64,000 bases of DNA from positions 31,365,924 through 31,429,923 of the forward strand of contig JANCRA010000006.1 of the NCBI GenBank assembly GCA_024362935.1. The letters are read 5' to 3'. This document shows, one piece after another, positions 28,301-35,500 of the stretch (the first letter of the stretch is position 1; each line of letters begins with the position of its first letter). The stretch is from Setophaga petechia (lineage: Eukaryota > Chordata > Aves > Passeriformes > Parulidae). Under the pieces are notes generated by a model. The model was not told the origin of the DNA. It saw only the letters and a list, made by a program, of their open reading frames with translations, and did not search any database. The position numbers were made by a program, and so were the translations under genes.

Positions 28301-31300
28301 AAGTAACTCTTTCTCTCATACCAGATCGAGAAGAGATGCTCACAGCAGGCTTCTTCCCTCCATCTCCTTCAGGGGATGCAGGGCTTCTGCAGCTCTTGCT
28401 GTAGAGAGAGATGGGAGACATCTGGGAGCTACAGCTGAAGTCCACATCATCCTGTAGACAGAAAGCACAGGAGATTAACACTTCAGAAACTCAGAGCAGT
28501 ATCTACCAGCACTTCAGAGTATATCTGCTTCTCATCACATCTGTGTTGCTGCTGCAGCCAACAGGGCAAAGGTTTTATTCTGCAATTGATTCTGGCTAAT
28601 GCCAAGTACCACAAAAAAAAAAAACAAGTACTTTTCCCCATCAGCAGAGCAATGGGAGGCAGACACCAACCCTGCTAGACCCAGAAGCCTTTAGAAGGCA
28701 TTTTGTTTGGCAACAAGGCTACTGAACATAGATGAGGACAGAGAGCTGAACATGTTCTTATTCGAATGGGTCACAGAGAAGAGACAAGAAAACGCCACTG
28801 ACAGGTTTTTGCAAGGGTTGGGAAAATAAACTGTTTCCTCTTATGCCATGAATTTGGTCAGAGGAGTAAATCCCAGGGCTTTTGGTTTGTCAGAGCTGTT
28901 GCTGTCTGTGTTACTGGGGGTTTTGCATACAGGCACACTCTGCACTGGAGAGTCCACAGCTGGTGGTGAAGGGACCGAACAGCTGGAAGTGGCTGGTGAC
29001 AAAGGCTCTGTCTTCACGTTTGCATCTGCAAGAGGCAGGTAAAGACATTTCACTGCACAAGTTTGTAGCAATGGCAAAAGTAAAGAACACACTGTCCTAC
29101 ACCAGATATTTAATTCCCAAAGCAAGGCACAACAGAAAATGTAAGGAGATTAAAGGTATTAACTTGGCTGGTAGGGCAGCCCTTGCCAGCTGTACCCATC
29201 TCCTACAGAAACACAGCCTATCTCTCATCACAGAGCAAAGGCTGCAGGGCATCCAACAGTTCCACATGAGTTTTAAGAGCTCACCCTTGTGGGGCAGGAG
29301 GGGAAGAGCAACATGGGCAAATATAGGAGGTTAATTACCTGCATAAGCATGGCCTGTAATATTCCAAAGGTCTGAGTCCCAAGACATCAAATCCAAATCA
29401 AATTGAAAGTTATAAAGATCATTTTCCTGAAATGACAGTTCAGAAAAAGAGACAAAACAAAAAGAAAGATGCATTGACACCATTCTTCCATTATGTTCAC
29501 ATTCCTACAGCTCCAGAAAACAAAACACACAGCATAACTATCAATCACTTCGGGTGCCTTAAGGTATGCAGAGAATAAAGTCCTCAAAGGAGAAATTCTC
29601 AACTGAAACACACAAAACAAGGCTTCTTTAAAACTTACCACCAGTAGGAAGGGGCAGGTCAGTTTAAGATTATCACTAATTATTGTACTCTTCTTTGTAA
29701 TTTGTATAGCAAAAGTTCTAAGCTCATTGAACCATCTCACAAAAAACATAAGTCTTAGGAACCTGGTGCCATCCTCTCCTTCATCTGCCTTGAAAAATTT
29801 ATTTCATGCTTTTCCACCATTACATCTCAAAGCACTTTAGAAACAAAAGCAGCACCAGAGGCAATTTACCAGCAGGAAAACAGACACAAGACTGATTTGC
29901 CCAAGACCTGATTAATAGTATGTGCTAGGTCTCCCTATAAGTGAATACACCAATGTCAACATCTACAACCAAGGACACCAGTTTCCTTTTCCAACAACAA
30001 TCAAAACAGGCTAAAATCACTCCATACACATTATTTATCATATGTCCTTTAAAACAACAATTGGGTTTTTTCTCCATTTATTGTGCTTGTGCATCTGTAA
30101 GTCTCAGTTTCCTATGCAAATGTGGCCCTTTATAAGCACTCACATGAAAAATCCAGACATGACCTACCCAGCTTATACAAATATACAACAAAGATTTTCC
30201 TGAAAACCATGCTGCAATTAATTATATTTCTCTTATACTCTCAACTTGCCCTGTGAAGGGAGACTCAAAAAGCCTGCAAACTGCATCACAGTGATGATGT
30301 TTATCTGCATAGATAATGGTATTTGTAAGTCAGAATGAAAAGAAAGCTCATCAAAGAGCCCTCACCCAGGCAAGTAATGCTGCCCTGCTGATGGGGAATA
30401 CCTTTCTCTGTGCAATCAGTCTGTTCTCAAATTTTCTCCAGTGACTGGTGCTACACGTGTAGGAATGCTCTTAGAACCTGGGGTCTACATGAGATGACAA
30501 CCCAGGCTTGTGCTGGAGGTGGACTGGGACACAGTGAGCAGAGACACAGCAGGGGAAGAACACGGAGAGGAGAATCCACGAGGTGAATGCCCCGGGAGAG
30601 AAAAAGCAGTACGGACAAGCGGGCAGTGAAAACGACACGGATTAATGCAGAAGGTTGCAAGCAAAGTTTTTTTTTGAGAAAATCCTACATTAAATCAAAA
30701 AACAAAGAGTAATCTAATAGGCAAAGGGATACAGAATAGGCCGGGTGGGTGTAGGTGTAACATACCCACCGTTCTCCCAGGTGGCCCCGAGCCAGCGCCA
30801 CCCCAGCACTGCCCTGCAGGGTTCACCTTCACCGGGGCAGTGACACCGCCACTGCTCCCCGCCGGCACCTCGCACCCTAACCCTAACCCTTACCCTAACC
30901 CTAACCCCCTGCCTGGCCCCCTCCGCTCCGCAGCCGTGCCCGCAGCGTTTCAGCCATCGCTGTCTCAGCGCTGACGCGGGGCGCAGGCCGGGCGGCCACG
31001 CTCTCCTGCCCGGCTGCTCCGAGGCCCCCCGAGCCGGGCCGGGGCTCTCACCGCCGGCACAGCGCGGACCCGGCCCCCGCCACCCCCGGTACTCACGTCG
31101 GGCTCGTCCTTCGGGGCCGCGGCGCCCAGCAGCTCGCTCAGCTCCTCGCCCAGCACAGCCTCTGCGGAGAGAAAAGGGCTCAGCGCCGGCACGGCCCCGC
31201 CGGGGAGCTCCGCGGCGGCCCGGCCCGGCTCCGGCCCCGCGAAGCCACGCTCACCCCAGTCCAGGCCGCCCCCCGGGGCGGGCAGCAGCCCCGCCGGCTC

Positions 31301-31324
31301 CCACTCGGCCTCGGCCGCCGCCAT
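1331..31324 (-). CDS. ATF6: ATF6 (ATF6-alpha), ER stress bZIP transcription factor; 13 exons, 3' end outside window
   Basis: ATF6 is a type II ER membrane protein. Under ER stress it moves to the Golgi and is cut by S1P and S2P, and its N-terminal bZIP half then activates chaperone genes. Thirteen coding exons on the minus strand join in phase: 31255-31324, 31097-31161, 29339-29426, 28931-29025, 28322-28451, 27869-28075, 25141-25361, 19581-19766, 19079-19170, 7026-7169, 5159-5278, 2743-2845, 1331-1395. They total 1586 nt, about 528 codons. The order is: acidic N-terminus, Ser/Pro-rich activation region, bZIP (residues about 293-354), one membrane segment (about 366-384), then the luminal domain. 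The human protein is 670 aa, so about 140 luminal residues lie left of the window. Every junction has a GT donor and AG acceptor. It is alpha rather than ATF6B because the basic region and the segment after the membrane helix match ATF6-alpha closely. The exon calls were made by eye. Confidence 0.95.
1794..2205 (+). mobile_element. Solo LTR of an endogenous retrovirus (plus strand)
   Basis: It starts TGTGTGGGGG and ends CACAACA (TG..CA). It holds a TATA-like GATATAAA near 1970 and an AATAAA signal near 2036, followed by a C/T-rich U5-like segment. It is flanked by TTGTTAC on the left (1787-1793) and TTGCTAC on the right (2206-2212), a possible target duplication with one mismatch. It lies in an ATF6 intron. 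No gag, pol or env is next to it. Confidence 0.65.
2743..2845 (-). CDS. ATF6: ATF6 exon 12 (luminal)
   Basis: Encodes [20 protein letters not shown], then RLSNSQQQ, almost identical to [20 protein letters not shown] of mammalian ATF6. Acceptor TCCTAG, donor GTACGT, phase 2 to phase 0. Confidence 0.96.
2945..3630 (-). mobile_element. Probable solo LTR (minus strand), edges uncertain
   Basis: On the minus strand there is a TATAAAAG box (3276-3283) and, downstream, an AATAAA signal (3213-3218), followed by a CCGGCG-containing R/U5-like region. That is promoter plus polyA signal with no gene, as expected of an LTR. A 22-bp duplicated stretch (ACAGCTCTGGATAGTGATA twice) lies at about 3052-3092. 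Ends were not fixed by target duplication. Confidence 0.55.
3630..3955 (+). mobile_element. Probable solo LTR, ERVL-like (plus strand)
   Basis: It ends with AATAAATAACCTGC (signal at 3881-3886), a T-rich GTCTTGTTTAGCCTCTG segment and GGCATCA, a layout I associate with avian ERVL LTRs. It abuts the minus-strand LTR on its left, so this ATF6 intron holds a small nest of LTRs. The left edge is uncertain. Confidence 0.5.
4610..4992 (-). mobile_element. Solo LTR, family A copy 1 (minus strand)
   Basis: About 383 bp, closely similar to copies at 10288-10671 and 13315-13703. Read on the minus strand it starts TGTCGCAGACA, has AATAAATCAGCC near its end, and ends in CAC/TCACA. It is flanked on both sides by GGCATTG (4603-4609 and 4993-4999), a perfect direct repeat consistent with target-site duplication. 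It sits in the intron between ATF6 exons 12 and 11, 166 bp from exon 11. Confidence 0.8.
5159..5278 (-). CDS. ATF6: ATF6 exon 11 (luminal, proline run)
   Basis: Encodes [19 protein letters not shown], then LYI, a run of five prolines broken from SP, and [12 protein letters not shown]. It matches the [21 protein letters not shown] / CQPLINTTESLR region of ATF6. Phase 2 to phase 2, donor GTGAGA. The prolines are one or two more than in human. Confidence 0.94.
7026..7169 (-). CDS. ATF6: ATF6 exon 10 (luminal, S1P cleavage region)
   Basis: Joins exon 9 in phase 2 and encodes SVFEKDPNG, then [14 protein letters not shown]. This aligns with QRRHLLGFSAKEAQ, the site-1 protease region of ATF6. The RxxL core is kept as RNLL (residues about 405-408). 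Acceptor TTCCAG, donor GTGAGA. Confidence 0.92.
10288..10671 (-). mobile_element. Solo LTR, family A copy 2 (minus strand)
   Basis: Closely similar to the copies at 4610-4992 and 13315-13703. All three share the GTTGCATTCCACAGCAGCAG block, an AT-rich TATATATATAACATTATAAC block and a polyA signal AATAAATCAAGCC on the minus strand. The flanks CTCAGC and GTCAGG agree at only four of six bases, so the target duplication is weak. It lies in the large ATF6 intron. Confidence 0.8.
13315..13703 (-). mobile_element. Solo LTR, family A copy 3 (minus strand)
   Basis: A 389-bp copy bounded by TGTGAC and GTGACA ends. It has a perfect 6-bp target duplication GAGATC at 13309-13314 and 13704-13709. A 6-bp duplication is typical of class II (ERVK-like) integration. 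It is nearer in sequence to copy 2 than to copy 1 and lies in the same ATF6 intron. Confidence 0.85.
19079..19170 (-). CDS. ATF6: ATF6 exon 9 (transmembrane helix)
   Basis: Encodes [11 protein letters not shown], then the membrane segment [18 protein letters not shown]. This matches [26 protein letters not shown]. The Asn and Pro of the LNYGP motif, needed for S2P cleavage in mammalian ATF6, are both kept (N380, P383). Acceptor TCTAG, donor GTAAGC, ends in phase 2. Confidence 0.93.
19581..19766 (-). CDS. ATF6: ATF6 exon 8 (bZIP DNA-binding and dimerisation domain)
   Basis: Encodes the whole basic region ([13 protein letters not shown] then QSRKKKKEY) and leucine zipper ([29 protein letters not shown]). 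The asparagine and arginine of the N-x7-R bZIP signature are present (N305, R313). The residue between A309 and Q311 is Phe, where mammalian ATF6 has Cys. It is 62 codons long, phase 0 to phase 0. Confidence 0.97.
19767..25140 (-). other. ATF6 intron 7 (5.4 kb)
   Basis: Intron between the Pro/Gln-rich exon and the bZIP exon. AT-rich, with no long open frame, recognisable repeat or second gene that I can support. Confidence 0.75.
25141..25361 (-). CDS. ATF6: ATF6 exon 7
   Basis: Encodes a proline/glutamine-rich region with [18 protein letters not shown], matching PTVVQLQAPGVLPSAQPV of ATF6, then a serine run and KPLLQSS. Donor GTAAGT, ends in phase 0 just before the bZIP exon. Confidence 0.93.
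27095..27174. repeat. 21-bp minisatellite, 3.8 copies
   Basis: The unit GATCCAGAAATGAAAGCCATG is repeated almost perfectly (third copy has one A>G change) at 27095, 27116, 27137 and 27158. It lies in the ATF6 intron between exons 7 and 6. The unit length is a multiple of three, so both strands stay open (for example MKAMDPE repeats), but nothing suggests it is translated. Confidence 0.9.
27869..28075 (-). CDS. ATF6: ATF6 exon 6
   Basis: Encodes [11 protein letters not shown] followed by [19 protein letters not shown] and QPAPPKG, a very close match to the SIQPKPLLLPAA / [18 protein letters not shown] block of ATF6. Acceptor TTCTAG, donor GTAGGT, phase 1 to phase 1. Confidence 0.95.
28322..28451 (-). 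CDS. ATF6: ATF6 exon 5
   Basis: Begins [18 protein letters not shown], matching EELDLSSSSQMSPLSLYG of mammalian ATF6. Acceptor CTACAG, donor GTATGA, ends in phase 1. The downstream half is Ser/Pro/Lys-rich and poorly conserved. Confidence 0.92.
28931..29025 (-). CDS. ATF6: ATF6 exon 4
   Basis: Encodes [12 protein letters not shown] and a Ser/Pro-rich tail ending VQSVP, matching IKAEPQPLSPASSS and TQHVP of mammalian ATF6. The KxEP motif resembles a sumoylation site. The donor is GTATGC. The open frame runs on into the intron to 28841, but the next exon joins exactly in phase 0 at 28931. Confidence 0.88.
29339..29426 (-). CDS. ATF6: ATF6 exon 3
   Basis: Encodes [19 protein letters not shown] and the following residues, clearly matching the NLDFDLDLMPWESDIWDI segment of mammalian ATF6. 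Acceptor TTTCAG, donor GTAATT, ends in phase 1. This acidic and hydrophobic stretch is part of the transactivation region. Confidence 0.92.
30875..30908. repeat. Interstitial telomeric repeat (CCCTAA)n
   Basis: Five hexamers (CCCTAA, CCCTAA, CCCTTA, CCCTAA, CCCTAA) followed by CCCCC. This is the complement of the vertebrate telomere repeat TTAGGG, with one substituted unit. It lies 189 bp inside ATF6 intron 2, next to the CpG-rich promoter region. Confidence 0.95.
31097..31161 (-). CDS. ATF6: ATF6 exon 2 (acidic N-terminal segment)
   Basis: Follows a CCGCAG acceptor and ends GAC before GTGAGT (phase 0). It encodes an acidic, leucine-rich stretch around GEELSELL, equivalent to the FAELGYFTD region of mammalian ATF6. 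It is separated from exon 1 by only 93 bp. Confidence 0.85.
31255..31324 (-). CDS. ATF6: ATF6 exon 1 (start codon, N-terminus)
   Basis: Begins at the ATG in MAAAEAEW, inside a CpG island, and ends TGG G before a GTGAGC donor (phase 1). It encodes 23 residues plus one base. Its end, GLDW, matches the DEDW of mammalian ATF6 at the same exon border. Confidence 0.88.
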
Positions 31325-31445
31325 CGCTTCCCGTTCCTCCCGAAACACACGTCTGCTTCCGGCAGGGCCGGGCCGGGCCCGCCCGCCACGGCGGCCGCCG
31401 GCGGACACTCGGAGGCAGGACGGGCTCGCACGGCCGCTCTGCGCG

Positions 31446-32018
31446 CTCCGAGCTCCGCAGAGAATCACAGCTTCAGCTCGGCTGGGAAAGACCTCTGAGA
31501 TCAGCGAGCCCAGCCCATGACCCGACACCCCCTTGTCACCCAGACCGTGGCACTGGGGGCCCTGTCCAGCCCTTAAACACCTCCAGGGGCGGTGACTCCA
31601 CCACCTCCCAGGGCAGCCCATTCCAGTGTCTAGCCACCCTTTCTGTGTAGAAATTCCTGTGAATGTCCGACCTAAACCTCCCCTGGCGCAGCTCAAGGCT
31701 GTGTCTTCTTGTCCTCTCAAAAATAACCTGGGAGAAGAGGCCAAAGCCCACCTGGTTGCAATCTCCTTTCAGGCAGTGGTAATTTTACCCCGAGCCTCCT
31801 TTTCTCCAGGCCAAACAACCCCAGCTCCCTCAGCCACTCCTCATCAGACTTGTGCTCCAAACCGTTCATCAGCCTTGTAACCTTCTCTGGACATGCTCCA
31901 GCACTTCAACATCCTTCCTCAACTGAGGGGCCCTGAACCAGACACAGCACCCCAGAAGTGGCCTCCCCAGTGCCAAGTCCAGGGGAAGAATCACTTCCCT
32001 AGTTGTGTTGGCCACATT
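31446..32018 (-). mobile_element. CR1 LINE fragment with ORF2 C-terminal remnant
   Basis: The minus strand encodes the CR1 ORF2 C-terminus (around RQGRFRSDIHRNFYTERVAR, then HWNGLPWEVVESPPLEVFK). The plus strand reads as the usual antisense CR1 text, including TTAAACACCTCCAGGGGCGG and GGCCAAACAACCCCAGCTCC. It is a 5'-truncated, inactive copy. It fills nearly all the space between the ATF6 5' end and the SELP polyA signal. Confidence 0.93.
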
Positions 32019-32059
32019 ATTTAATGAAAACTTCTCCCCACACCAGGCACACAGGAGGC

Positions 32060-32524
32060 ATTAGTTAGACAAAGGTATTTATTCAGACCCCACTGACACG
32101 AGCTCAGTGGTAGAAGCGTGAGTGGAGCAGCTATTGGGGAATGTCCAAATTCCTGGTGGGAGAATGTCCAAGGGCTGGGTGGCAGGTTGCACATGGCTCT
32201 TGGCCCCTGGTGGGTCTCCAGCTGCCTGCACTGGAGGCAGCTCCCCTTCCCAGGCGAATGCTGCACACACAGCATGGTGGCAGTGTCCAGGGGCAGCTCT
32301 GGTCCAGGCTACAACCACATACAACCACAGGCATGGAGTCCCTCTGTGCTCCCACAGCAGCTCCTGCTGGGCGTGCAGCCCTGGGGGACACAGTGGCTTT
32401 CAGACTCAGGCAGGTTGGAAGCACAGGAGAGATGGAGCTGCTGTTACCCACTCCAGTCCCAAGGGGTGTCCCCACCCAGGTGAGTTTTGAACAGGGTGCT
32501 GCGAGGGTCTTGCCTGACCCCACC
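32060..32524 (-). other. SELP: SELP 3' UTR
   Basis: From the stop codon to just past an AATAAA signal on the minus strand (32078-32083). No further coding potential. The CR1 fragment starts about 45 bp beyond. Confidence 0.7.
32078..32083 (-). terminator. SELP: SELP polyadenylation signal AATAAA
   Basis: A perfect AATAAA on the minus strand, 442 bp after the SELP stop codon, and the first one in a suitable position. Confidence 0.7.
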
Positions 32525-32579
32525 TCACAGATTGCCATCATATGCTGAGTTGGTGAAGGTGCCCGGCGCTCCCAGGTCA
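32525..32579 (-). CDS. SELP: SELP last coding exon (tail end and stop)
   Basis: Acceptor TTCCAG. Encodes (S)[17 protein letters not shown] then TGA. It matches GTYGVFTNAAFDPSP of human P-selectin in the FTN(S/A)A(Y/F)D core, which identifies the gene as SELP. Confidence 0.9.
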
Positions 32580-35500
32580 CTGGAAGGCAAACACAAGGAT
32601 GTCACCTTGGGGAGTGCAGGAGTGTGCGAAGGCCAGGACTTAGCACAGCCCTGTTGGCCCCAGAGATGCTCCCGTAAAAAACCAGCCTCACACAGGCAGA
32701 TCTGGTTGTCAGCAGGGTGAACATAGTGCTGTGACAGTCACAGGGCACAGCCACCCTCCTGCAGAGCACAGCTCTCACCTGGTGGGTTTCAGGAGCTTCC
32801 TCTTCTCCTCTGATAACAGTGTTGAAATGTCCATGGGTGTAAAGCACATAGAAAAGAAATAACCAGATCTGGTTAGTGAAGGTCACAAGAAGCTGCAGCA
32901 GCAGCATCTGAAATTGAGCGGAGTTGAACAGGCATGAGGTGGGGCTGCCTTAACAAGCATTTGCTGCCTTCTTCAGAGTGATGATGTTTATCTGGCTCTG
33001 CCCTCCAAACCTGGCTGCTGACATTTTTAGCTGGACCAACTGCCAAGGACCCAAGCAACTCAGCAAATAAAACATGTGAATGGAGGCAGTCACACTGTTA
33101 AACACTTCTGATCACCCCAGCCGCCCCTGGGACTGTCACCACCTTGCCTGAGAGCCCCTGGCCAAAGCTAGGGTGGGCTGCAGGAAGCATTTCTGTACCT
33201 CTGTCACTGAGCCTCTTGGCGAGGAGGGCAATGAGTCCCCCAGAGAGCACAAGACCAGCTACTGCCAGGGCTGAGCCGCTGCTGTAAGCCAGGACTTGCT
33301 TTAGGAAGGCACCATCCTCTGGAAAAAAGCCACAGAGCTATGTGTCAGAAAGTTGTCAGCACTTCGCAGCCCCAGGGGAGTCCCCCCTCCACCACATTCA
33401 AGATGTCCTTGGAGGAAAGTTGGAACCTCCACATGCTAGAGGAGCTGGGGTACCTGCACAGACAGGGGGATCCCTGGTCCAGTTCCCTGTGGCCTCACAC
33501 TGGAGCATCTCTGCTCCCATCCGAACAAACCCCTCCTCACAGGAGAAGATGCACGTGGAGTTGTAGGTGAAGTTCCCATGCACATGAGAGCAGCTCAGCT
33601 GGCCTCTGCTGGGGGGGGACAGCACTGGGCAGCTGATGGCTGCAGATAAAGCACAGCAGGAGCATCAGGAGGACAGGACTGATGGCAATGAGATGGGGTT
33701 ATGTGGGCTGGCAAGCCAGGGGATGAGCTGACATAGGCCAGGGTGCTGGGGAGAGCACTCTGCTCCAACAGGTATGTGTGACATCACAGGATTTACCTTG
33801 GCAATGTGTGGGGTCCCCAGTCCAGGTCCCCAGGGCTGTGCACTCACGGCTCTCTGGCCCCTTCAGCACAAACCCCTTCTGGCAGGAGAAGGCACACGTG
33901 GAGCCAAAGGTGAAGTCCCCATGGATATGGAAGCAGGCAGCCTGGCCCATCTTGGGGGTGGTCAGTGCTGAGCATTTGATGGCTGCAAGGGTAGAGAGGC
34001 ACAGCTCAGAAAGGAGCCTGGGAGACTACACTGCTGGGACCAAGGGGCTGGGGACACATCACAGTGTCACCCCACGGCCAGTGACACCCTGAGCTCCAGC
34101 AGCAGCTCTACCTTCACAGTGTGGGGCATCCCCTGTCCAGGTCCCCAGGGCTGTGCACTTGCGACTGTCTGACCCCATCAGCACAAACCCCTTCTGGCAG
34201 GAGAAGGCACACGTGGAGCCAAAGGTGAAGTCCCCATGGACATGGGAGCAGTTCAGCTCTCCCTTTTCTGGAGCTCTGAGCACTGGACAGGTGACAGCTG
34301 AAAGGACAGAGAAACATTTTCAAGCTGAAATGTGGGTACTACAAGGCTAGACTGTTGAAAGAACAGGATCAAGAGGGTCCTCTAGTGAACATCCCTTGCT
34401 CAACACAAGGCCTGTGACACCTTGAGCAGCAGCAATACCTTCACAGTGAGGTGTGCTCCCAGTCCAGGTCCCCAAGGCTGTGCACTCATGGCTCTGCAGC
34501 CCCACCAAGGCAAATCCTGTCTGGCAGGAGAAGGCACACGTGGATCCATAGGTGAAGTTGCCATGGAGGTGGGAGCAGTGCATCTCTCCCTGGTCTGGAG
34601 CACTGAGCACTGGGCAGGCAATTGCTGCAGAGTGAAGAGGTACATATCAACTGGGAGACTAAAATTCTGGGACCAAGGGGCTGGGGAACACCACAGTGTC
34701 ACCCCAAGGCCAGTGACAGCTGGCACTCCAGCAGCAGCTCTACCTTCACATCTTGTTGCATCCCCTGTCCAGGTCCCCGTGGCTGTGCACTCACGGCTCT
34801 CCGGCCCCATCAGCACAAACCCCTTCTGGCAGGAGAAGGCACACGTGGAGCCAAAGGTGAAGTTGCCATGGATGTGGGAGCAGTGCATCTCTCCCTGGTC
34901 TGGAGCACTGAGCACTGGGCAGGCAATTGCTGCAGGGCAAAAAGCACTCTTCAGGCAGCAGCTTGTGGACTATGAGGCTGAATTCTTGTGGAGAGAGAAT
35001 TAAAAAGAGAATATCCCAGGGTCTGCCCAAGGCCAATGACACCTTGAGCAGCAGCTCTACCTTCACATCTTGTTGCATCCCCTGTCCAGGTCCCCATGGC
35101 TGTGCACTCACGGCTCTCTGGCCCCATCAGCACAAACCCCTTCTGGCAGGAGAAGGCACACGTGGAGCCAAAGGTGAAGTTGCCATGGAGGTGGGAGCAG
35201 TTCAGATCTCCCTGGTCTGGAGCTCTGAGCACTGGACAGGTAACGGCTGTAGGGGTGGAGAAGCAGTTTGAGAGGGAGTCTGAGGACTACAAGTCTAAAC
35301 TGTTCATCCTGAGAAGCTTCAGGGGAACCCTGGTGTCACCCCACGGCCAGTGACACCCTGAGCTCTAGCAGCAACTCTACCTTCACACTGTGGGGTGCCC
35401 CCAGTCCAGGTCCCCAGGGCTGTGCACTCATGGCTCTCCGGCCCCTTCAGCACAAACCCCTTCTGGCAGGAGAAGGCACACGTGGAGCCAAAGGTGAAGT

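Larger units (their letters stand above)
30780..31460 (-). promoter_or_regulatory. CpG island / promoter region of ATF6
   Basis: A strongly GC- and CpG-rich stretch covering ATF6 exons 1 and 2 and about 130 bp upstream of the ATG at 31324, in contrast to the AT-rich introns to its left. The core promoter must lie in the short gap between the ATG and the CR1 fragment, or within the CR1. No TATA box is evident. Confidence 0.65.

Noticed and set aside
30875..30908. Chromosome end
   Set aside because: Only five telomeric units, with unique gene sequence on both sides, so it is interstitial.
31180..31744. Single 259-codon minus-strand frame across ATF6 exons 1-2 and the CR1
   Set aside because: It reads through a GTGAGC donor and a CR1 fragment. 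The ATF6 exon structure explains the conserved parts, and the rest is GC-rich chance coding.
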